Below are positions 34,630-41,972 of a DNA stretch of 64,000 nucleotides, in pieces. The stretch lies in assembly GCF_023277925.1 (NCBI RefSeq), contig NZ_CP063832.1:2141001-2205000 (forward strand), written 5' to 3'. The stretch's first letter is position 1. Every line of letters starts with the position of its first letter. This DNA comes from Pseudomonas entomophila. GTDB taxonomy: Bacteria; Pseudomonadota; Gammaproteobacteria; Pseudomonadales; Pseudomonadaceae. Made by a program: the position numbers and the translations under genes. The notes beneath the pieces were generated by a model. The model was not told where the DNA came from and did no database searches. It was given only the letters and a program-made list of their open reading frames with translations.

Positions 34630-35190
34630 TCAGTCGTCGAGCGGCTTGGGCGGCGCTGCGGGCTTGGCCGGTTTGGCCGGTTTGCCGGATTTGCTCTCCT
34701 TGGGCGCAGGCTCCGGAACGCTGGCTACCGGCTCCGGCGCGGTGACCGCCTTCTCGCTGGCGGGCAGCTCATCAACCGCCTTGAAGATCACCTGCGGGTC
34801 GATCTTTTCGCCGCTGTCATCATCCTTGAGGATGTGCCGCTCGCCATCCTTGCCCACCAGGATCACCTTGGTGCCCTTGCTGGCACCCAGTTTGAGCTCG
34901 CGGATCAAAGCCATGGTGGCCTGCTGCTCGAGGTTCTTGTCCTCGCGCTTGCCCATCATGTTGGCGACGCTGTACAGCACCAGGTTGCGCTCGGTGAAGC
35001 CAGCCTTGGTGGCCGGGTCTTCCAGGGCCTGGTTCAGGCCACGCAGGGTCGGGTCGGCGGTACTCGGGGCGATGATGACCAGTGGCCTGGCCTTGCCCAG
35101 TTCCTTGGCCAGTGGTGCGTCACTGTCCGCGGCCAACAGCGGGCCGGCGGCGGCAATCAGGGTGGCGAAGGTCAATGACCGAACGAGCAT
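34630..35190 (-). CDS. DUF4174-family periplasmic protein
   Basis: A 186-residue protein with a signal peptide (about residues 1-21, ending LLAA) and a domain matching DUF4174: LGKARPLVIIAPSTADPTLR, LVLYSVANMMGK, LIRELKLGASKGTKVILVGKDG and the end IDPQVIFKAVDELP. A proline/lysine-rich tail (residues about 150-186) follows. The function is unknown; the domain has a thioredoxin-like look but no CxxC. I use the second ATG (35190) because AAGGAG is 6 bp upstream of it, whereas the first ATG touches that site. Confidence 0.8.
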   Translation of the reverse strand: MLVRSLTFATLIAAAGPLLAADSDAPLAKELGKARPLVIIAPSTADPTLRGLNQALEDPATKAGFTERNLVLYSVANMMGKREDKNLEQQATMALIRELKLGASKGTKVILVGKDGERHILKDDDSGEKIDPQVIFKAVDELPASEKAVTAPEPVASVPEPAPKESKSGKPAKPAKPAAPPKPLDD

Positions 35191-35228
35191 GCGCATCTCC
35201 TTGTTCTTTCGATAACACCAAAGACTGC

Positions 35229-35325
35229 GGATCAGGGAGAAAGATCCGACGCGGGAGCCTGAACCACCTGGCCAGGCAGGTGGTCAGGCGAACGGTAACG
35301 GCCATTACCGGATCGCCCCTGATCC
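35229..35325 (-). promoter_or_regulatory. Branched structured element upstream of the DUF4174 gene
   Basis: A closing stem GGATCAGGG (35229-35237) with CCCTGATCC (35317-35325) encloses two hairpins. One is CCTGAACCACCTG (35258-35270) with CAGGTGGTCAGG (35277-35288), the other CGGTAA (35293-35298) with TTACCG (35305-35310). On the minus strand it would be a multi-branch 5' leader ending about 40 bp before the DUF4174 start, so it could be a regulatory leader or a small RNA. It matches no riboswitch class I can recall. Confidence 0.5.
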
Positions 35326-35593
35326 ACGCGGCCTTCCCGTAGCACCGCCGACGGCTGACCTGAGCATAGTCCAATGCCACCCTGCATGAGGAACAGAGCC
35401 CAGGGCCGTCACTGCGAGTAGCTACCACATGCCTCTCGTCGGCACGCACCCGCCCGATACTGGCAATTTGACTATTGCCGACTAGGCTCTGGCCTTGCCT
35501 CGAAGCCATTCGCCCCGGGGCCCTGGCAGCGCATGCGGATTGATTGCCGGGTCACCGTTTCACCTACAGCTGAATGCTTCACGTCAAGGAGAG

Positions 35594-35803
35594 ATGTGTG
35601 CACTTTGGATTGGCACGCCTTTGCCTGCTGCCCGGCAGGACAACGTTCAACCCCCACCCCGCTACCCGCAGATCGCCAGGGACATGCGCCCAGGCGGTGA
35701 CTGGCGGGTGCCATGGCTCTATGGCGAGTCTTCCGGCCACAAGCGCCCCCTGCTGTCCAGGCTGGTCAACCGCGGCATTGCTACAGCCTGCATGACAGCT
35801 TGA
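35594..35803 (+). pseudogene. Fragment of an ArnT/PMT-like glycosyltransferase gene
   Basis: The frame starting at ATG 35594 encodes PRYPQIARDMRPGGDWRVPW then LYGESSGHKRPLLSRLVNRG and stops. This matches the conserved first periplasmic loop of ArnT-like transferases (D-x-RY-x-x-IA-x-x-M...GDW-x-VP...G-x-x-x-x-x-K-PLL). The same pattern appears in the intact gene at 39267. Only about 60 residues remain, without the membrane helices. It looks like the relic of an older LPS-sugar transferase gene next to the ugd cluster. The remainder of 35345-35593 shows nothing recognisable. Confidence 0.45.
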
Positions 35804-35820
35804 TTAACAAAACTTAAACA
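35804..35820 (-). promoter_or_regulatory. Possible PhoP box upstream of ugd
   Basis: On the minus strand TGTTTA-AGTTT-TGTTAA matches the PhoP consensus of two (T)GTTTA repeats spaced by 5 bases, with one mismatch. It lies 107 bp before the ugd start and next to a palindrome, ACAACGTTGT (35818-35827). PhoP control would fit an LPS-modification operon. Orientation is opposite to ugd, and a chance match cannot be excluded. Confidence 0.35.
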
Positions 35821-35926
35821 ACGTTGTGACATTTTTTTACAGCTTGAAAGCCGAGGCTCTGCACGTCAGCAAAGCCCTGTACGGCATTGGTCATTACCTG
35901 CCCAGATTCGCTCATGGAGCTGCTAG

Positions 35927-37264
35927 ATGAAGGTGACGGTTTTCGGTACCGGTTATGTCGGCCTCACCCAGGCGGTGTGCCTGGCCCAGGTAGGGCATTC
36001 GGTGATGTGCATGGATGTCGACGCTGAACGGGTCGCCAGCTTGAGCCAGGGGCACTGCCCGATCTTCGAGCCGGGCTTGGCGGCGCTGCTGGAGAAGAAC
36101 CTCGAATGCGGTCGCCTCACGTTCACCACCGATGCCCGGCGGGCCAGCAACCATGCCAGTTTGTTGTTCATCGCCGTCGGCACCCCACCGCTGGCCGATG
36201 GCAGCGCCGACCTGCGCCATGTGTTCGCGGTGGTCGACAGCATCGTGGCGCACGCCGACGGCTCCAGGGTAATCGTCAATAAATCCACCTCACCGGTCGG
36301 TACGGTCGACCGCATCAAGGTGCATATCGACCGGCTCATGGCCGAAAACCATGGTTTCCAGGTACTCAGCAACCCGGAGTTTCTCAAGGAAGGTTCGGCC
36401 GTCGACGACTTCATGCGCCCCGAGCGCATCATCATCGGCGGCGCAGGGCCGGCCGAAGTGGAACTGTTGCGCGAACTCTACCTGCCGTTCAGCCGCAACC
36501 GCGAAAAGCTCATGGTCATGGACGCGCGCAGCGCCGAGCTGACCAAGTACGCCGCCAACTGCATGCTGGCGACGAAGATCTCCTTCATCAACGAGATCGC
36601 CAACCTAGCCGAGCATGTGGGTGCCGATATCGAGATGGTGCGCCGTGGCATCGGCTCGGACCCGCGTATCGGCTACGACTTCATCTACCCCGGCTGTGGC
36701 TTTGGCGGCTCGTGCTTCCCCAAGGACCTGCAGGCCCTGCGCAAGTGCGCCGAGGCCGAAGGCTTCGAACCGCACCTGCTGCGCGCGGTGGAGTCAGTCA
36801 ACGAACGGCAGAAGAACCGCCTGTTCGACAAGATCGCCCGGCACTACCCCGAGGGTGTGCAAGGCAAGGTCTTCGCGCTCTGGGGCCTGGCCTTCAAGCC
36901 CAACACCAATGACATCCGCGAGGCCTCCAGCCGCGTGCTGATCGAGGCCCTGTGGGCTGCAGGCGCCCGGATCCAGGCCCATGACCCCCAGGCCATGGCG
37001 GAAATCCAGCGGCACTACGGCGAGCGCGCCGACCTGCGCCTGGTGCACTGCAAGGACGACGCGCTCGAGGGCGCCGACGCCCTGGTGATCGTGACCGAGT
37101 GGCAGGACTACCGGGTGCTCAACCTGGACCAGGTACCGCGATTGCTGGCCGACCGGGTGGTGTTCGACGGTCGCAATCTGTTCGAGCCCGAGCACATGGC
37201 CGCCGCTGGCCTCACGTACTACGGCATCGGCCGTGGCCAGGTGCAGCCGCCATGCCCGTACTGA
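35927..37264 (+). CDS. ugd: UDP-glucose 6-dehydrogenase
   Basis: This 445-residue enzyme oxidises UDP-glucose to UDP-glucuronate with NAD. The N-terminal Rossmann motif is VFGTGYVGLTQAVCLA (about 4-19). Also present are NKSTSPVGTVDRI, NPEFLKEGSAVDDFMRPERI, and the catalytic cysteine in YPGCGFGGSCFPKDLQAL (about residue 262). It begins a tight plus-strand operon; its product feeds the epimerase gene that overlaps its 3' end by 13 bp. Confidence 0.95.
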   Translation: MKVTVFGTGYVGLTQAVCLAQVGHSVMCMDVDAERVASLSQGHCPIFEPGLAALLEKNLECGRLTFTTDARRASNHASLLFIAVGTPPLADGSADLRHVFAVVDSIVAHADGSRVIVNKSTSPVGTVDRIKVHIDRLMAENHGFQVLSNPEFLKEGSAVDDFMRPERIIIGGAGPAEVELLRELYLPFSRNREKLMVMDARSAELTKYAANCMLATKISFINEIANLAEHVGADIEMVRRGIGSDPRIGYDFIYPGCGFGGSCFPKDLQALRKCAEAEGFEPHLLRAVESVNERQKNRLFDKIARHYPEGVQGKVFALWGLAFKPNTNDIREASSRVLIEALWAAGARIQAHDPQAMAEIQRHYGERADLRLVHCKDDALEGADALVIVTEWQDYRVLNLDQVPRLLADRVVFDGRNLFEPEHMAAAGLTYYGIGRGQVQPPCPY

Positions 37265-38262
37265 TCACCGGTGCCGCCGGTTTTATCGGCTATCACCTGG
37301 CCCAGCGCCTGTGCCGCGAGGGGCTGGAGGTGGTGGGTATCGACAACCTCAACCCCTACTACAGCGTCGCGCTCAAGCACGCGCGCCTGAAGCAGCTGGC
37401 CGAATGGCCGAACTTTCGTTTCGTGCCCCTCGACATCGCCGACCAGGACGCGCTGCTCCGGCTGTTCGCCGTGCACGATTTCACCGAGGTGATCCACCTG
37501 GCCGCCCAGGCTGGCGTGCGCTATTCGCTGGACAACCCCGGCGTATACGGCCAGTCGAACCTGGTGGGGTTTCTCAACATACTGGAGGCCTGCCGCCAGC
37601 ACCGGCCCCAGCATCTGGTCTACGCCTCCAGCAGTTCGGTCTACGGCGCCAACGCCAAGCTGCCGTTCTGTGTCGAAGACCCGGTGGAGCAGCCAGTCTC
37701 GCTGTATGCCGCCAGCAAGCGTGCCAACGAGCTGATGGCCCACAGCTACGCGCACCTCTACCAGATCCCCATGACCGGCCTGCGCTTCTTCACCGTGTAT
37801 GGCCCGTGGGGCCGCCCCGACATGGCGCTGTTCAAGTTCACCCAGGCCATGCTCGAAGGCCGCCCGATCGACCTCTACAACCACGGCCGGATGGGGCGGG
37901 ATTTCACCTACATCGACGACATCGTCGAAAGCATCCGACGCCTGCGCCTCAAGCCCCCCCAGGCCGGCGAAGGGCAGCCGCCCTGCCAGCTGTTCAACAT
38001 CGGCCGCGGCGAACCGGTCGAGCTGCTGAGCTTCGTCGAGTGCCTGGAGGACGCCCTGGGCATCAAGGCACAGCGCAACTACCTGCCGTTCCAGCCGGGT
38101 GACGTGCACCAGACCTGGGCCGATGTGTCTTCGCTGGCGCGCTGGATCGATTTTTCCCCGAGCACCTCGCTGGAACAGGGTGTGCGGGCATTCGTCGGCT
38201 GGTACCGGGATTTCTACACCGATACCCGCCGCGCAACCACAACAACGACACAGGAAGCCTGA
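37252..38262 (+). CDS. NAD-dependent epimerase, probable UDP-glucuronate 4-epimerase
   Basis: A 336-residue extended short-chain dehydrogenase. It has VLITGAAGFIGYHLAQRL at the start, IDNLNPYYSVALKHARL (typical of UDP-glucuronate 4-epimerases such as LpsL/Cap1J), HLAAQAGVRYSLDNP, the S-Y-K triad in SSSSVYG and YAASKRANE, and TVYGPWGRPDMALFKF. It would convert UDP-glucuronate from Ugd into UDP-galacturonate. The start overlaps ugd. The specific substrate rests on the NPYYS and PWGRPDMA motifs and on gene order. Confidence 0.9.
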   Translation: MPVLITGAAGFIGYHLAQRLCREGLEVVGIDNLNPYYSVALKHARLKQLAEWPNFRFVPLDIADQDALLRLFAVHDFTEVIHLAAQAGVRYSLDNPGVYGQSNLVGFLNILEACRQHRPQHLVYASSSSVYGANAKLPFCVEDPVEQPVSLYAASKRANELMAHSYAHLYQIPMTGLRFFTVYGPWGRPDMALFKFTQAMLEGRPIDLYNHGRMGRDFTYIDDIVESIRRLRLKPPQAGEGQPPCQLFNIGRGEPVELLSFVECLEDALGIKAQRNYLPFQPGDVHQTWADVSSLARWIDFSPSTSLEQGVRAFVGWYRDFYTDTRRATTTTTQEA

Positions 38263-38994
38263 ATGACCGAACCCCTTGACCTGTCGGTGCTGATACCGGC
38301 CAAGAACGAGGTCGACAACCTGCCCTCGCTGCTGGCGGAAATCCGCACCGCACTGGCAAATGAGCGCTATGAAGTGCTGGTGGTCGACGACGGCAGCAGC
38401 GACCAGACCCTGGCCATGCTGCAACAGTTGAAGACCCAGGGTTTCCAGCAGCTGCGCATCCTGCGCCACGAGCGCTCGCTGGGCCAGAGCACCTCGATCT
38501 GGCATGCCGCCCAGGCCGCCCGTGGGCGCTGGCTGGCGACCCTGGATGGCGATGGCCAGAACGACCCGGCGGACATCCCCGGCATGCTCGCGCTGGTGCG
38601 CGGCAACGAAGACGTCAAGCTGGTGGCCGGACACCGGGTCAACCGCCGTGACACGGCCAGCAAGCGCTGGGCCTCGCGCTTCGCCAACGGCCTGCGCAGC
38701 CGCCTGCTCAAGGATGCCACCCCCGACACCGGCTGCGGCCTCAAGCTGATCGAACGCGCAGCCTTCGTCGGGCTGCCCTACTTCGACCACATGCACCGCT
38801 TCATCCCGGCGCTGATCCTGCGCCACAACGGCCGCATGCTGGTGCACCCGGTCAACCACCGGCCACGCCACGCCGGCATCTCCAAGTACGGCAACCTGGA
38901 CCGCGCCCTGGTCGGCATCCTCGATCTGTTCGGGGTCTGGTGGCTGATCCGCCGCACGCGCCTGGACGCCCACCCACAGGAGCTCGAAGGATGA
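38263..38994 (+). CDS. GT2 polyprenyl-phosphate sugar transferase (RgtE/ArnC-like)
   Basis: A 243-residue family 2 glycosyltransferase without the C-terminal membrane helices of ArnC. It has LSVLIPAKNEVDNLP, VLVVDDGSSDQT, the DxD region in LATLDGDGQNDPADIP and a C-terminal GISKYGNLDRALVGILDLFGVWW. It probably loads a uronic acid from UDP onto a polyprenyl phosphate at the inner membrane. It starts directly after the epimerase stop and overlaps the next gene by ATGA, in the same order as rhizobial rgtE-rgtF. Confidence 0.9.
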   Translation: MTEPLDLSVLIPAKNEVDNLPSLLAEIRTALANERYEVLVVDDGSSDQTLAMLQQLKTQGFQQLRILRHERSLGQSTSIWHAAQAARGRWLATLDGDGQNDPADIPGMLALVRGNEDVKLVAGHRVNRRDTASKRWASRFANGLRSRLLKDATPDTGCGLKLIERAAFVGLPYFDHMHRFIPALILRHNGRMLVHPVNHRPRHAGISKYGNLDRALVGILDLFGVWWLIRRTRLDAHPQELEG

Positions 38995-39263
38995 CCCGCG
39001 AAACCCTCTGGCTGATCGTCGGTTTCGCCGGCCAGGCCGTGTTCACCGGCCGCTTCGTGCTGCAGTGGCTGTACAGCGAGTTCAAGCGCCGCAGCGTGAT
39101 CCCGGTGGGCTTCTGGTACCTGAGCATGCTCGGTAGCGCGCTGCTGCTGGTCTACGCCATCTACCGCCAGGACCCAGTGTTCATCCTCGGCCAGGCCTTC
39201 GGCATTCTGGTCTACCTGCGCAACCTGCAACTGATCGCCCGTTACAAAGAGCAGAAGGAATAG
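38991..39263 (+). CDS. LAB_N (lipid A biosynthesis N-terminal) membrane protein, RgtF-like
   Basis: This 90-residue protein has three predicted helices and the LAB_N pattern: GFAGQAVFTGRFVLQWLYSE, RSVIPVGFWYLSMLGSALLL and GQAFGILVYLRNL. LAB_N proteins accompany GT2 polyprenyl-phosphate sugar transferases. In Rhizobium the RgtF protein of this type works with RgtE to make dodecaprenyl-phosphate galacturonic acid. The overlap with the preceding gene suggests a stable complex. The RgtF role here is inferred from gene order. Confidence 0.88.
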   Translation: MTRETLWLIVGFAGQAVFTGRFVLQWLYSEFKRRSVIPVGFWYLSMLGSALLLVYAIYRQDPVFILGQAFGILVYLRNLQLIARYKEQKE

Positions 39264-39266
39264 CCC

Positions 39267-40823
39267 TTGCCACGGTTCAAGACTCTCGGCGCCGAGCGGC
39301 TGGCGCTGGTCGCCCTCGCGTTGCTGTTGATCGGCGCCGGTATCGGCTGGCGCCAGCCGATGAACGTCGATGAGGAACGCTTTCTCGGCGTCGCCCTGGA
39401 AATGCTGCAGAACGGCAACTGGTTCATCCCGCACCGCGCCGCGGAAATCTACGGCGACAAGCCGCCGCTGTTCATGTGGACCGTGGCCCTGTTCACGGCC
39501 CTGACCGGGTTGCCCAAGGTCGCCCTGTACCTGCCCGGGCTGCTGTCGGCGGCGACCATCACCCTGGTCCTGCACGACCTCGGCCGGCGCCTGTGGAACC
39601 GGCGGGTCGGGCGGATCGCCGCGCTGCTGTTCCTGGCCACCTACCAGAGCTACAGCATCCTGCGCACCGGGCAGATCGACAGCTTCCTTTGCCTGTGGGT
39701 GGCGCTGGGCTTCTACGGCATGCTTCGCCACCTGCTGCTCGGGCCGGCCTGGGGCTGGTTCTACCTGGCCTGCGCGGCCATGGGGCTGGGCATCATCAGC
39801 AAAGGCGTGGGCTTCGTCCCGGCGCTGATGCTGCTGCCCTACGCCTGGGCTGTGCACCGGGGCTGGCGCGGGGTCGTGGCCATGCCCGGCCAGGGCTGGC
39901 GCTGGAGCCTGGGGTTCATCTGGCTGCTGGTCGGCTGCGCGGTATGGCTGCTGCCATTGCTGGTGTCGATCGCCCAAGGCGGTGGCGCGGCGGAACTGGC
40001 CTACCTGAAGGAGATCCTGCTGCGCCAGACGGCCAATCGCTATGCCAATGCCTGGGACCACCGTGAACCGTTCTGGTACTTCTTCGTCAAGGTCATCCCC
40101 AAGTACTGGCTGCCCCTGATCCTGGCCCTGCCCTGGCTGGTGCCGGCCTGGCGCAAGCAACTGCAAAAGCGCGACGGGCGTATTCTTTTGCTGCTCGGTT
40201 GGGTGGCGCTGGTACTGCTGTTCTTCAGCCTGAGCAGCGGCAAGCGCAAACTCTACATATTCCCGGCGCTGCCGGGCCTGGTGCTGGCCATCGCGCCGCT
40301 GGTGCCCTGGCTGTTCAAGCGCTGGTTCCAGCAGCGGCCGGGCTGGCGCAAGGTGTTCGTCACGGTCGCGGTGGTGTGGTTCTGCCTGTGGTTCGCCCGA
40401 GGTTTCATAGAACCCGTCAAGGAAGGCCGCAACCCCCACGAAACCCTGATGGCCGATGCCGCGCGGGCCACCGGCGGCGCCGAACTGGTGCTGGTCAACT
40501 GGCGCGAGGGGCATTGGTTGTTCGCGCGTCAGCCGATCGTCCACTTCGGCTTCAGCGGCAAGGCCGTGGCGGACTCAGCCGTCTACTGGTTGCGCCAGCA
40601 CCCCAGGGCCTTTGCCCTGATCCCGGCGGCTGAACTGGGCCGCTGCTTCAGCGCCGACAAGGCGCGCAAGCTTGGCGACACCTCGCGGCATGAGTGGTAT
40701 GTGGTCGGTGCCGACGCCGACAACGGCCAATGCCAGGCCGCGCCACCCGCCCAGGTCTACCACTTCACCTGGGCCGACACGCCTGGAAACCTGCAAGCAG
40801 CCAAGGAGGGCTCAAGGCAATGA
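39267..40823 (+). CDS. PMT/ArnT-like polyprenyl-linked sugar transferase
   Basis: A 518-residue protein with about ten to twelve helices. The first loop contains MNVDEERFLGVALEMLQNGN then WFIPH and YGDKPPLFMW, the conserved acidic and basic residues of the GT-C/PMT fold. LSSGKRKLYIFPALPGLVLA is typical of ArnT and RgtABC-type enzymes. It would transfer a sugar from a polyprenyl carrier to lipid A or core on the periplasmic side. It starts with TTG after AAGGAA, 3 bp after the LAB_N gene, and overlaps the next gene by ATGA. Confidence 0.9.
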   Translation: MPRFKTLGAERLALVALALLLIGAGIGWRQPMNVDEERFLGVALEMLQNGNWFIPHRAAEIYGDKPPLFMWTVALFTALTGLPKVALYLPGLLSAATITLVLHDLGRRLWNRRVGRIAALLFLATYQSYSILRTGQIDSFLCLWVALGFYGMLRHLLLGPAWGWFYLACAAMGLGIISKGVGFVPALMLLPYAWAVHRGWRGVVAMPGQGWRWSLGFIWLLVGCAVWLLPLLVSIAQGGGAAELAYLKEILLRQTANRYANAWDHREPFWYFFVKVIPKYWLPLILALPWLVPAWRKQLQKRDGRILLLLGWVALVLLFFSLSSGKRKLYIFPALPGLVLAIAPLVPWLFKRWFQQRPGWRKVFVTVAVVWFCLWFARGFIEPVKEGRNPHETLMADAARATGGAELVLVNWREGHWLFARQPIVHFGFSGKAVADSAVYWLRQHPRAFALIPAAELGRCFSADKARKLGDTSRHEWYVVGADADNGQCQAAPPAQVYHFTWADTPGNLQAAKEGSRQ

Positions 40824-41782
40824 CCACCCAGACTCTACCGGTCCAGCGCTGGCGCTGGTGGCAACGCGTGAACCGCTGGCTCCTGATTGGCGGTGTGATC
40901 GCCCTGGTCGCCCTTAGCCTGATCGGCATCGAAGCCGCACGCTCGTTCTGGCCGCAACAACTCTACGCCCATCTGAGCAACCGTTGGACCGGCGATACGG
41001 CACCTGGGCAGAACATCTGGCTGCCGGCCTACCAGGTGGTGATCGACGCCAAGGTGGTCGAGCAAGGCCTGGACAACCTCTCCGGCATCACCTACGACTA
41101 CGACCGCGACCGGCTGCTGGCGATCACTAATGGCACACCCATGGAAATCCTCGAGCTGAGCAAGCAAGGTGACATCCAGGCCCGCTACCCGCTGGTGGGT
41201 TTCCAGGACACCGAAGGGCTGGCGTACCTGGGCAACGGTCGCCTGGCCATCAGCGACGAGATGCTGCAACGGCTGGATGTGATCACCCTGCCTGCAACAC
41301 CTCGACCGATCGACGCCAGCCAGGCCGGCTGGATCACCCTGGACATCAACCCAAGCCGTCACAACAAAGGCTTCGAGGGCGTAACCTACGACGCCCGCCA
41401 CGACCGCCTCTATGCCATCAAGGAACGTGGCCCCCGGCAACTGTTCGAAGTCACCGGCATGCTCACCGCGCTGAACGGCGGCCCTGTGCACCTCACGGTC
41501 AGCGACCGCCGCGATTGGGTCAAGCGCAGCGTGTTCGCCACCGACCTCTCGGATGGCCACTACGACCCCCGCACCGGCCACCTGCTGGTGCTCAGCGACC
41601 AATCGAAGAACATCACCGAGCTGGATGGCGAAGGCCGCTTCGTCAGCATCCGCTCCTTGCGTGCAGGCATTGGCGGGCTGCGCCGCGATGCGCCACAGCC
41701 GGAGGGGATGACCATGGACAGCGACGGCAACCTCTATGTGGTGAGCGAGCCGAACCTGTTCTACGTGCTGCGCAAGCCCTGA
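40820..41782 (+). CDS. SdiA-regulated-domain periplasmic protein (YjiK-like)
   Basis: A 320-residue protein with one N-terminal membrane anchor (about residues 20-42) and a beta-propeller-like domain of the SdiA-regulated family: LDNLSGITYDYDRDRLLAIT, QDTEGLAYLGNGRLAISDE, NKGFEGVTYDARHDRLYAI and PQPEGMTMDSDGNLYVVSEP. The repeated pattern suggests propeller blades facing the periplasm. Its role in the LPS-modification operon is unknown. It is the last gene of the operon; 190 bp without features separate it from eptA. Confidence 0.88.
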   Translation: MTTQTLPVQRWRWWQRVNRWLLIGGVIALVALSLIGIEAARSFWPQQLYAHLSNRWTGDTAPGQNIWLPAYQVVIDAKVVEQGLDNLSGITYDYDRDRLLAITNGTPMEILELSKQGDIQARYPLVGFQDTEGLAYLGNGRLAISDEMLQRLDVITLPATPRPIDASQAGWITLDINPSRHNKGFEGVTYDARHDRLYAIKERGPRQLFEVTGMLTALNGGPVHLTVSDRRDWVKRSVFATDLSDGHYDPRTGHLLVLSDQSKNITELDGEGRFVSIRSLRAGIGGLRRDAPQPEGMTMDSDGNLYVVSEPNLFYVLRKP

Positions 41783-41972
41783 GCCTGCAAAGCGCGCCGA
41801 CGGGCCCAGATCCGAAAGTGCGCGGTCAGCTCCGCGAACGCCCCGACACTACCGTGGCGAACAGTCCGACGGGGGACGCGTCGTCGCGACCATCGCCCCC
41901 CGGTTTTTGGCCCCCGTCGACGCTAGGCTCACGGTCGAGGTCATTCACGCACGCCGGTGTTTCATTCAGCGT

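Noticed and set aside
38778..40544. 588-residue minus-strand open frame opposite the LPS operon
   Set aside because: Shadow frame; the plus strand carries overlapping recognisable genes across the whole stretch.
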